This document shows positions 36,669 through 46,648 of a DNA stretch of 64,000 nt, in pieces. The translations under genes were made by a program, and so were the position numbers. Below the pieces are notes generated by a model. The model saw only the letters and a list, made by a program, of their open reading frames with translations, was not told where the DNA came from and did not search any database. Source of the stretch: Phascolomyces articulosus (Eukaryota; Mucoromycota; Mucoromycetes; Mucorales; Lichtheimiaceae); contig JAIXMP010000016.1 of NCBI GenBank assembly GCA_025677815.1, positions 248,001 to 312,000 of the forward strand. The letters run 5' to 3'. Positions within the stretch are counted from its first letter, which is position 1, and each line of letters begins with the position of its first letter.

Positions 36669-38089
36669 ATGGATAATGTGATTCAAAATTACACTGTTTT
36701 AAAAAGAAAAACGCGATCCGATGAAGCTCTACAGCTCTTGAAACGTGTTGCATCACAGGTATATTGTATATTATATCCTCTGAAAAAAATACAACCTTTG
36801 AGCAACTGACCACTTTTTCTTTTGAATGATCAGGTCAAACCAATCATGCGTAAACGTGGCTGGAAAGTTGTTCACTTCTGTGAATTTTTTCCAACCAATC
36901 CCAATCTATTAGGTAAATAGAATGAGTTTTTTTTTCTATTCAGAATAAAGGAGAAAACAAATACATAATCGTGGTAAATGCTAAAAAAAAATATGGTTCT
37001 TGATTTTTGCATAGGTGTCAATGTCAATCGTGGATACAAGATCAATATCCGATTACGACCACACTATGATGATTCCGCTTTTCTTGAATATAACGATCTC
37101 CTTGGTACTATGTTGCACGAGTAAGAATATATAAATCATATATCTTTCTACCATGTTCATTATTTATTAACACAATTCTCAATTTTGAATAGGCTTACTC
37201 ATATTGGTAAAAACCTCACAAGCAAACTCTTTATGATACAATTGATATCCTCCTTTTGAAACTAACCATCATTATCACTTGTTTTATAGTTCGAGTTCCC
37301 CATGATAACGTATTTTACAAAATTCTCGATGAATTAAACGATGAATTAGACAATCTCCTCATGACGGGTCAAAAAGGATACCTTGCATTTGACGGTCAAG
37401 GTAACAAGTTGGGAAATGGTCTTGGATCTACTTACGGTGATTCTCGGTCTCGTGCATTAGCTGCAGCTGAACAGAGAAGAAAAACTCAAGGAATGATGAT
37501 TCCAGTTGGTGGTGTACGCCTTGGCGGTGAAAAGAAGAATCGATTAGAGAAGTCACTAACACCGGCACAAATGGCAGCACGAGCTGCGGAACGGCGGATT
37601 CAAGATAAAAAATGGTGTGGTGGAATGCAGTTAGAACAAGAAAGTACACCTAGTTCACCATTTTCTTCCTCATCAAAATCGCCAGAAGTTATTACTATTC
37701 CAGATAGTAGCGATGAAGAGAATGATTATGAGACTCATGGACAAAAACGAAGTAGAAACGATATCGACACTCATCCTCCAACTAAAAAACCAATCATTAA
37801 AATACCTGACACACGTCCACCTATCAATTCAAATTCAAAACAAGTATCATCATCCACATCAGAAACACGTATTCAACCATCGAAGCAAGAAGAGACTCAA
37901 ATCGGGTGGATTTGTGGAACTTGTACTTTTCAAAACACACCTCTCATTTTGGCATGTGGAATGTGTTTTACTCAACGGCCAACTTCCCACACAGTCCAAG
38001 ATACCATCCATCATTGGTCATGTCCTCAATGCACACTGTATAATGAATCATCAACAATTACATGCAGCGCATGTGATTACTCTCGATAA
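36669..38089 (+). CDS. WSS1: Wss1-type DNA-protein crosslink protease (WLM domain)
   Basis: SUMO-associated metalloprotease that cuts proteins crosslinked to DNA. Exons 36669-36758, 36834-36912, 37015-37120, 37193-37206, 37290-38089, giving 362 residues. The WLM domain covers about residues 10-130. Zinc ligands and catalytic Glu are in HELTHIVRVPHD (His91, Glu92, His95, His101), followed by FYKILDELNDELD. The motif is assembled from three exons, the middle one only 14 nt. The Gly-rich GNGLGSTYGDSRSRALAAAE region is typical. A SUMO-interacting motif (VITIP then SSDEEND) lies near residue 232, and a second candidate (PIIKIP) near 265. Two RanBP2-type zinc fingers, WICGTC..CGMC and WSCPQC..CSAC, end the protein at about 303-322 and 339-358. 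It converges on CTF18 with 65 bp between stops. Confidence 0.93.
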
Positions 38090-38154
38090 AAATGTGTATT
38101 TAAATATTATATCTACCCACTCTAATAATATCCAATGTTATTTTTTTTTACTAA

Positions 38155-41100
38155 CTACAGGAACATATGTACATTCATTGGCTTTCTCACTGCATTTGAG
38201 AAACCTTCGTGGTAATGGTATGTTATCAAAGACTTGTCTATAGCTATTTTTTATAATAAGAAAAACCGTTAGTTTACTATTTCTTTATATCTTTTCACTG
38301 TGCATAATAAGGTCCAATTGCTTCATTACCTGGCGTGCGACTATTATTAGATTTATTAGAGTTGTTACTATCTTGTTGGATAACTCGTCCGAAAAAGTCA
38401 GTTGGCATCTAAAATTTATAAATTATGAGGGAAAACATTTAATAAATAAAAATGTACAAACAAATGTTTCATTGTATTCGTACCTTTACTGGTCCTTTAT
38501 CTTCAGTTGCCTTTTGAACAATTTCTCTATAGTAATGATTTATTGGTTAGTGATATACTTTTAAATTATCCTAATTATAACTCTAATTAGGGGTCTTTTT
38601 ACGTACTCGATAGTTGGTTTAGCCCGTGCTCGAGGTAATCCACTTTCATGACTTCTCGCAGCTTGCTCACGTCGACGAATAGTTTCAAGTTCAATCTATA
38701 TTTATCGTTTAGTTATTGATACACCATAAAAAACACATAACAGAAACTAGATGCCTCTCTTTTATCTAAATACCTCTTGAGCAATGAGTTGGCGCACAGC
38801 GTATTGTTTGGGTAACACGGTATTAACGATACCTCCTGCTCCTTCAAAGTTCATGATTTGTTCCAATGGCCTAATAATTTCGATATGTTATTCAAATTTG
38901 CCCCTACTCATCTATCATTATTTTTATTGAGAAAAAAGAAGATACTTACGGATCAAGCTTGTAAACAAATTGTCCCTCCTCATTCTTTTCTTGTAAGAAT
39001 GTTAAACCAAATTCAATCATCACATCAATCAGTCTAAACAACACTTCTTTTTCTTGTGCTTTGATAAGTTGCTTATTAACCTGGAAAGGAAAAAAAAGGT
39101 AAAACACAATTTTTAGTACGGTATTAGATCGCTTATGACGCATAAGGAAATTAAAATCGAACTTACTGTTCGTAGATCTGGAGTCATGATATGTAATAAA
39201 CGAGGTGCAATTTCTGTGGCAATCATGTCCTTATGCAAAGTCCTTCGACGCTTAGGGTGAACGCCTGCCAAAAAGACAGAAATAAGATTTTCGTACGATT
39301 TCTTGGCGACAAATTGCTATTCAACATAAAAAATAGATCTAGTCAACATTTTATATTATTATCTTTTGATAAAAAAAAAGAGTAACAAATTACCTCATAG
39401 TCTACTCTGGGGTATTCAATACGTTCTTGTGCAGCGGAACCAGCAAAAAATCTATGAAAATTCACTGCGGGATATGGGAGATAACTATAGAGACTGTAAT
39501 CATGTGTTTCATTGGTACGATGGTTGATAAGGTCATAGAAATTGAGCCAATCACTCATTTGAACAATTTTTTGACATCCAACATCATGATAACGCATTTT
39601 TGGATATGATTCAAAACAACCTAAGTTTATAATTTTTTTTAGTATTCTCATTTTATGAAATGGGGCTATGGTGATTCTGCCTTTACCTTGCATAATTCTT
39701 TCGATTTCTCCATTGGTCATAATTGAATCAGTGAGTCGTCCAAGGTATTTATTATTGATATCCACTGGAACTAAACATATAAAGGTTAGAAGCATCGAAA
39801 ATTTACACATAAAATGTTGATCATTTTATCCCTTTTCCTTTTTTTCATTTACCATGATTGTGGTGATGTACTGCTGCCCGTTTTTGTCCACTGGATGCAT
39901 TAAATATTTCATCCCATACAGAAAAGAGCGATTTTCCCATATCTTTGCGCCCCAATCCAGCATCCTCTAGCATTTCTCTCGTAAATACACTGCTTTTGCC
40001 GCGAATAAACTAATAAATGTATATTTCGTTAGTATTTTTTGATGTATATGAACATTGATACAAAAATAAACTACTATTCGCCAACCTGCAAAGTGTTCAG
40101 ACAACTTCTAATATCACCATCTGTCATTTCTGCCAGCAGAGATAGTGCTCGGAGATCAGTTTCCAACCCTTCCTCATCACAAATTTCCTGGAGACGTTTA
40201 GCAATAGTTAACATAGGGATTTTTCGAAATTGGACCAACTGTGCAACAGAACGAAGTGGGCGAAGAACAGGTGCATACCTAATGTTACAAAACATGTTGG
40301 TAAATGTATGTTTATAACATAATCAGACTTTTGGTGAATCCACAGATACTTACAAATCATTACAAACACAAATGATAGGTCGTAAAAGTGGTGTAGCTTC
40401 TTTTCCTTTGCCTATGTTTTTTTATCATCCATGGCATATTTTAGTAAACCATTGATGAATTATTTGTCTCAGAAATTAAACATCTACCTTTCTTCTTTGT
40501 TTGTGATTGATTAATCTTCTCATCCTTTAATTCTGCCATTGCAAGCTGAACCAATTGCTTAATAAAACTCTAAAATATAGTAAGGGAAATAAATAAATAT
40601 TAATAACCTAATCAATACAGTTACAATCACAATTCAAAGTATACAGTATTTTACCTCTCCACCACCTCCTGAGCTTGCACCATCAATTTCATCAATAATA
40701 AGACAGTTAGGTTTTTGATCCATGGACATGGTACGATTTCCATCTTTTGAAGAGACTGGTTCTCTGATGATGGCCTGCATCTCCAGAGCAGATTTGATTT
40801 TTGATCCTACCACTTCACCCGTTCGATCATCACTATTCAACCCCAAATTTTAGTATATTTTACCTTCTTCATCCAATTACAATTTGTTTCCTTTCATTCG
40901 ATAGAATACCTTGCATTAATTTCAATGATATTGTAACCTGCATGATTAGCCACCACATGTGCTAATGTAGTTTTACCAAAGCCTGGAGGACCGGATATAA
41001 GCATAATCTAAGAGATAAATTGGTAAAAAACAGTAATTTTAATACAACGATCAGTCCAATGACTTGACAGACTTTTTGTTTTACCTTTCTATCAGGACGT

Positions 41101-42457
41101 TGTAATCTATCCTTGGGCTATATAAACATATATAATTAGTTATTATTCTTGGATCCAATGGAATATCATCGAGAAATCACACCTTCTCTGGTTTGTTGCC
41201 TTTGAAATTAGCATTGCCTCCAAAAGTATTTCGATAACTCTTGATGATCTTATCACGTTGGGTTTCCGATGGTGGAACAATACCAAATACACAATAGTCC
41301 CATTGCTTGATCCATTTTAAAACATCACGATTCACTCGCTGAAAGGATTATAATATTAATATCTACTTTTTTTCACAGATTTATTTTTACGTATTCACTA
41401 CGTTACCTGATCACCTAGCAGATCTAAAAACCCCTTAGGTCTGTACTTTTCCACCCAAAGTTTTTCAGTCATAATAGGTTTAGTTCTGTGCACCCGCTTC
41501 CTTCGTTTTTGTTTTTTACCATCCTTATAATGTTCATACCCAAGCCTATAATCACAAATATGAGTATTAGATACCATCCTCTGAATCACATCTTCCTTCC
41601 TTCTGCATCTCTCTCTAATCCTGAGAGTATAAAAAATCTGTTCCCCTTACTGTTCATCTTCATCACGTTTTCGAACACGCGATTTTTGTTCTTCAATTTC
41701 ACGTTGCATTTGCCATATTGGTTTTTCCAGTAGATTCATCCGTCTATGAACATGCTTCGATAAACCTTTGCCTTTTTCTTTTGTCTTTTGCTTGGGATCA
41801 ATCTTGGGAAAATAGAAAGTCTTGTCAGTGGATGCACATATACTTGTTATATAACGACCTGTCGTTGGCGGCTTGGTGTAATCAATGGAGGGTTTTGATT
41901 TTATCGTCGCCGTCGGTTTCTTTACTGTTTTTGTAGGACGTGGTTTTTGGACGGTGACAAGCCCTCCATTTTCCAATGAAAATTGATGACTTTCCGGATT
42001 GACATTAAGATCCTTTTGTACGTTTTGGTTGAATACTTGGAATAATGGTGAATCGTCAAAGTCGTCGTCGTCAAGGTCGCCAAAACCAAAGTTTTCGTCG
42101 CTCATGTCTCTTGTTGGGTTATTATTATTATTATTCGTAGTAATGAGTGTTTTGTTGGCCTTTTCGATATCATCGATTTCCATAGCATTATCACGATTGG
42201 GTACTATATTAAAATTAGAAAAGAAGAAATATAAAAATCAGTAATAGCTGCTAAAATAATCATACTCTATTATTTTTTTAACAGTTCCTGAACAATAATT
42301 TACTTTGTTCCTGATTATTATTTCTACCAGCAAGGTATTCTTCAACACCAAGAATATTCTCTTGGTCCTCTTCAATCATTGCAAGCATCATATCTTCGTC
42401 ATCGTCATCAAACTGATATCCTTGCATATAGTCATTAGGTCGTTCGGGATCGTCCAT
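38155..42457 (-). CDS. CTF18: Ctf18, large subunit of the alternative RFC clamp loader
   Basis: AAA+ subunit of Ctf18-RFC, which loads PCNA and supports sister-chromatid cohesion and the replication checkpoint. Twenty exons add to 929 residues: 42457-42304, 42203-41651, 41545-41407, 41338-41183, 41117-41085, 41007-40910, 40832-40655, 40569-40488, 40411-40354, 40278-40086, 40009-39853, 39770-39687, 39620-39394, 39316-39167, 39080-38950, 38870-38774, 38695-38607, 38526-38484, 38408-38330, 38243-38155. The N-terminal third is acidic. [18 protein letters not shown] lies near 265, Walker [10 protein letters not shown] near 351, INASDDR near 376, Walker [11 protein letters not shown] near 423, and [16 protein letters not shown] follows. 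The C-terminus ends [13 protein letters not shown], the conserved Ctf8/Dcc1-binding tail. That tail is found only with the 86-nt last intron, whose donor precedes an apparent earlier stop. Confidence 0.93.
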
Positions 42458-42523
42458 TATCAATTAAATATGGTAATATATTTAAAAAAAAACAGGAAAA
42501 GTGTAAAAAGAAAATTTAAACAT

Positions 42524-42546
42524 ACGCGAGAATCGCGTCGCGTTTT
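42524..42546 (-). promoter_or_regulatory. clustered CGCG boxes upstream of CTF18 (MCB/E2F-like)
   Basis: On the gene's strand AACGCGACGCGATTCTCGCG lies 67-90 bp before the start codon, with three CGCG cores in 20 bp inside a strongly AT-rich background. MCB (ACGCGT-type) and E2F-type boxes drive S-phase replication genes in fungi and animals, which fits CTF18. The factor is inferred. Confidence 0.5.
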
Positions 42547-42703
42547 CTCAATCTTTTTTTAAAGACAAAAAATGTAAATTTCTTTATTTGGTAATTCATT
42601 CATCTTCTATTTCAAACTTTTAACAAAATTCCATGTTTACAAATACTACTAACTATTATATAATCCTACTTAATTATCATCGTGGATACACAACATCCAC
42701 CTA

Positions 42704-43972
42704 TTAATTATCAATACCAATGGTCAAACGCTTGGACAACTGGACTTGAGTGTTTCTTGCATTACCAACACCACTACCAACCGACAGGTTTTGGTTTTGG
42801 GTAGTAGTGGAAGTGGAAGAGGCGGAAGCATCAGGTACTACTTGAGGTTCTGACCATTGAACTTGAGTGTTTGTGGCTTCACCAATATTGTCACCAACCA
42901 ATAAATCTTGATTTTGGGTAGTGGATGTATCACGTTTATTAGGACCTGACATTTGGACTTGTGTATTTGTCGTTTGACCAACACCGTTACCAACCGACAA
43001 ATTTTGGTTTTGTTCACGGGCAGAACTGGACGCGCCTTGCTGTTCTTCAGGTATTGATGACTGTTCTTTGTCACTTGTTGCATTGTTGACAGTGCTACCA
43101 GCCGAGGATTTTTTATCTTGATCTTCAGATCCTGCTGTTTGTTCTTTGCCATTTGCCACACTCCCAGAATCATCAGCAGTCGATGAATTTTGACCTTGAT
43201 CTCCACTAGGTCCTCCTGACTGTTTTTTACTACTAGTTACACTGCTGCTAGACTCAGTACTATCAACCAATGAAGTATCATGACCTTGGCTACTAGTAGA
43301 TGTATCTTGTTGCTCTTCAATCATCGACGACTGATTACTGGTATTAGTTGCACTGCCAGCATTATTTTCAGCCAACACATTTTGATCTTGGGTAGTAGTA
43401 GCAGCAGCAGTGGACTTTTCAGTACAAGGTACTTTGCTGCCAACAACCGACGAATCTTGATTTTGGGTAGTAGTTACATCACGTCTTTTATGTTCTAACT
43501 TTTCCGTGAATGAATTACGAGTGATTGCATCAAGCGTATCAAGAGAATTTCGAGGTTCGTTTTGATGATTCTGATGCTTCTTATGATCACCGTGCAAGAG
43601 ATCAGCTTCGGTTGAATAGATATTAGCATTATCATCATGCTCATAAACATACTTGACAGGATATTGACCATTCTCGCAACGCACATTTTCGTAAATGTCA
43701 CATTCTCCTGTATACTTGTTGAACTGGTCTCCGGGATTACAAGTGAGGATAACTGGTTCGTTTGCATCATTACAACGATAATGCAAGGTGCACGAACCTG
43801 GAACCGGGGCATATTTGGGACCAGAGGGTGGAAATGATGGACATGTGTCAACAGGAATAGTTTTACCTTCATCTTCAGGATCTTCACGACGTTGAAGAGT
43901 AGCAGTAGTTGGAGCAGCAGAAACAAGGGAGAAACCAAGAAGAGCACCAGTGGCAACAGAAAATAGTCTCAT
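42704..43972 (-). CDS. secreted CBM14-like chitin-binding protein with Gln/Asn-rich repeats
   Basis: Single exon, 422 residues. The signal peptide is MRLFSVATGALLGFSLVSAA with cleavage after AA-P. A six-cysteine domain at residues 44-99 (CPSFPP..CTLHYRCND..LTCNPG..CDIYE..VRC) matches the peritrophin-A/CBM14 chitin-binding pattern, so cell-wall or exogenous chitin binding is likely. The remaining 300 residues are Ser/Thr/Gln-rich and low in hydrophobics. Three copies of a 24-residue unit lie near the C-terminus, of the form QNQ(N/D)L.VG...G...NTQVQ.S. Lys-Arg sites precede two TTQNQ stretches and the last nine residues, suggesting Kex2-type trimming. No GPI signal is seen. A TATA-like AAATATAAATAG lies about 120 bp upstream. 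The domain call is by cysteine spacing. Confidence 0.8.
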   Translation of the reverse strand: MRLFSVATGALLGFSLVSAAPTTATLQRREDPEDEGKTIPVDTCPSFPPSGPKYAPVPGSCTLHYRCNDANEPVILTCNPGDQFNKYTGECDIYENVRCENGQYPVKYVYEHDDNANIYSTEADLLHGDHKKHQNHQNEPRNSLDTLDAITRNSFTEKLEHKRRDVTTTQNQDSSVVGSKVPCTEKSTAAATTTQDQNVLAENNAGSATNTSNQSSMIEEQQDTSTSSQGHDTSLVDSTESSSSVTSSKKQSGGPSGDQGQNSSTADDSGSVANGKEQTAGSEDQDKKSSAGSTVNNATSDKEQSSIPEEQQGASSSAREQNQNLSVGNGVGQTTNTQVQMSGPNKRDTSTTQNQDLLVGDNIGEATNTQVQWSEPQVVPDASASSTSTTTQNQNLSVGSGVGNARNTQVQLSKRLTIGIDN

Positions 43973-45306
43973 GATGTTAACTGAGTTTTTCTTATATTGT
44001 TATCGATATATGATACAAAAAGAAATTAAGAGCGTTCAGAGAGATGTGTTTTGTGATAATAAGGATGATTTTTGGTTGACTTGACTCCCTCTATTTATAT
44101 TTTTTCTTGGGATCATTATAACAATTTATAGATATCCCAAAGACTAAATTTTAGATTGACGACAAGGAGGTGCATCTAATTTTACGTTTTTATCCCATTT
44201 ATTCGTTTATCTTGACAACTGCTGAGATAATAAAAAAGTATTTTGAGGCTAAGAAGTGATATGCACTTTTGGAATCGTTTTACATTTTGTTGTACAGTAC
44301 ACTGGAACATTTTTTTTCCTCGATAGAACTCAGGGGAGTAAAAAAGAATTCTATATTTTTCTTAATAGAATGTATGTAATGTTTATCTCAATAATGTGCC
44401 GATCAGCATTATCATAAATCGATTGGCAACAAAGCGTTATTAGTTATGAAATACTGTTGCAAGTAGCCACCAACAGATTGTATGACTTGAATTCTTTTAT
44501 TCTATATCCAATCTTTTTAAACAATAAGTTCGTTTACATACAGGATTACCTAGTAGATCGATGTTATTAAGCAATAATTTAAAAAGTGTATTGTGATTTT
44601 TATCATTATCATGAGATAGCATAATATCGTTTTTTCTTTGTATATATTAGGTTGCAATATTGTATAGCCCATTCAATTATATAATCATTTTATACTCAAT
44701 AATAAAAAGTGTAGCATATTTACGTGTGTATTTTTATTCATATAAACAATAGAACAAGGCAACTCCATTATTACGCTGTACTTTTCTGAGTATATATCCG
44801 ATTTTTATTATAATAATACATGTGTAGACTGACAAAGTTATTGTTGTTATCAGCCAATGCCATATAATAAAAAAAACACAAAAAGACATAATAGATGTAC
44901 GATACCGCACATCATCTATTATACATAATTTTCAAAGCAACGTAATATTCACCGGATTTATGTTATATGGTAGACACCGTTGTTATTTATACACAAAATA
45001 TATCATTATTTATTATTATCTTAAAGATATACCAAAAAAAGACGTTCACTTATTAATTATAATATACGTACGTAATAAAAAAATAAAAGTTTGTTCAAGA
45101 GCATTCCTGATAAAGTTTTTTATATACCAGATATAAATCAAGATCCACATTTCTTTATTTAAAGTAGTAAGTATATCAAATTCATTTTGTGCTTTACGTA
45201 GATGATGTGTTATAATAGGATTTAAATGACTACATTAGCTGTCGTTATATGGAAGCAATCATTTTTAATATGTTCCGTCTCCAACGACGACTTTTTAGTC
45301 TGGTTC
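43973..45306. other. intergenic between two secreted-protein genes
   Basis: Promoter of the CBM14-like gene (TATA-like element near 44090-44102) followed by A/T-rich sequence and the 3' region of the neighbour. No gene, repeat array or RNA gene seen. Confidence 0.5.
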
Positions 45307-46248
45307 CTAGTACGCGTCTTCTTCGTAGTTGTCAGTATAATCGTCACTACTTCCATCACTAACGATATCGCCATCAGGTTCAGTCTCAGCCTCAGCCTCC
45401 TCAGTATCGGGATCCTTGACTTCATCGCCGTTATCTTCAACAACCTCTTCATCGGTATCAAATCCAACTTCATTATTAAAGTAATCGAGTTCATCCTTGT
45501 TGTCAACTGGAGGTGTTTCAACACTATCTTCATTAACAGCGACAGGAACACCGTCATTCTTGTTTTCGTCGTCTTCAACAACAACAGGAACTACATCAGT
45601 CTTGTCTTTGCCGCCTTCAACACCTGCAGCAGGTTCATTATTAGTTTCTTCATTATCACCTTCAACATCAACAGGAATTTTATCAACTGTGCCATTGCCT
45701 TCTTGTGCAGTAGAATCCAGGTATTCAGGATCGTGTTTAACGAAGAGAAGTCCATCCGCAGTGTTGATTAATCCAGCAGGTGAGTCGCCTGCTGAATCCA
45801 CTTCAAGTGAACCAAGAGTAGAATCATCTGTGGAAAGGCCACCCATGCCGGCACCATTTAAAGTACCTCCACCCACGATAATACCACCATTATCATCAAC
45901 AATAACATCATCAGGAGCGACACCGTCACCCTCAGAAACAGCACCACCACCCTCAGGAACAATACCGCCATCAACAGGATCAACACTGCCATTATTTGAA
46001 ACGGCATCCTCAGCAGCAGGACCAGGACCACCATCTGCAAGATTATCAGCCACGTGAGTAGTGTTGCTTGGATCTTGACGTTTGTCATAACGGCTACCAG
46101 GATCAGTCATATCATAAAAGTAATTCATACCAAGTACGTTTTGGTAATGACGAGCAGGAGCTTCTTGTTCAGGACGTACAACTCCTGGGGCTCCCAAGAC
46201 AAATGAAAAGGTTAACAAAGTAGTCGTTGCCAAATGAAATAAACGCAT
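45307..46248 (-). CDS. secreted, highly acidic low-complexity protein
   Basis: Single exon, 313 residues. The signal peptide is MRLFHLATTTLLTFSFVLGA. A short propeptide-like segment ends in a Lys-Arg site (RYDKR, near residue 57), so the mature protein may start QDPSNTTHV. The rest is Asp/Glu/Gly/Val-rich without cysteines, with irregular repeats such as EGG(G)AVSEGDG and PV.VE.D..K.D. It ends in a very acidic tail (SDDYTDNYEEDAY). I recognise no domain. Extreme net negative charge suggests calcium or cell-wall interaction, which is inference only. The signal peptide shares the MRLF..AT..L..FS.V..AP pattern with the gene next door. Confidence 0.7.
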   Translation of the reverse strand: MRLFHLATTTLLTFSFVLGAPGVVRPEQEAPARHYQNVLGMNYFYDMTDPGSRYDKRQDPSNTTHVADNLADGGPGPAAEDAVSNNGSVDPVDGGIVPEGGGAVSEGDGVAPDDVIVDDNGGIIVGGGTLNGAGMGGLSTDDSTLGSLEVDSAGDSPAGLINTADGLLFVKHDPEYLDSTAQEGNGTVDKIPVDVEGDNEETNNEPAAGVEGGKDKTDVVPVVVEDDENKNDGVPVAVNEDSVETPPVDNKDELDYFNNEVGFDTDEEVVEDNGDEVKDPDTEEAEAETEPDGDIVSDGSSDDYTDNYEEDAY

Positions 46249-46648
46249 TTTGACAAGATTGGATCAAAAAGAAAGGATAGGAATAGGTAAGAAGAATAGA
46301 ATGGCAATGAATTTCTCTTATTTTTTTTTTTTTTACTTCAACTCATCTATACGATATTGGCCTTTATATATTATTATGGGCATGATTATTGTTCATTACT
46401 TGTTTTTTTATTATGATCAAAATAAATAAGATCCACTATGCATTTGAACACAACAATAATGACACTAATGAAATCAAAATCAAAACAACATATAAACTTT
46501 TAATCTATTATATACATTGACAACTACAACTACCACAAATACGATAAATAATAGAGAGGAGAGAGGTTGGTATTCATTTTTGTTTTGTTTTGTAGATGTC
46601 AAGAGAATTTACAATCTAAAGAAATGGGAGTTCATGCAAGTAATAAAA
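46249..46648. other. promoter of the acidic secreted protein and 3' flank of MetRS
   Basis: A TATA-like TTTATATATTATT lies about 115 bp upstream of the secreted-protein start. The remainder is the 3' side of the minus-strand MetRS gene. No gene seen. Confidence 0.45.

Noticed and set aside
38281..38329. Earlier stop for CTF18 after [10 protein letters not shown]
   Set aside because: Reading through the GTAATG donor gives that stop, but splicing to 38243 supplies the conserved [12 protein letters not shown] tail, so the longer model is right.
38155..42457. Several short plus-strand frames (for example 41488-41733 and 39427-39609)
   Set aside because: All lie opposite CTF18 exons and introns and show no coding features.
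45497..46057. 186-codon plus-strand frame rich in Ser/Pro/Thr
   Set aside because: Antisense of the acidic secreted protein; its composition is what the reverse of Asp/Glu/Gly/Val codons gives.
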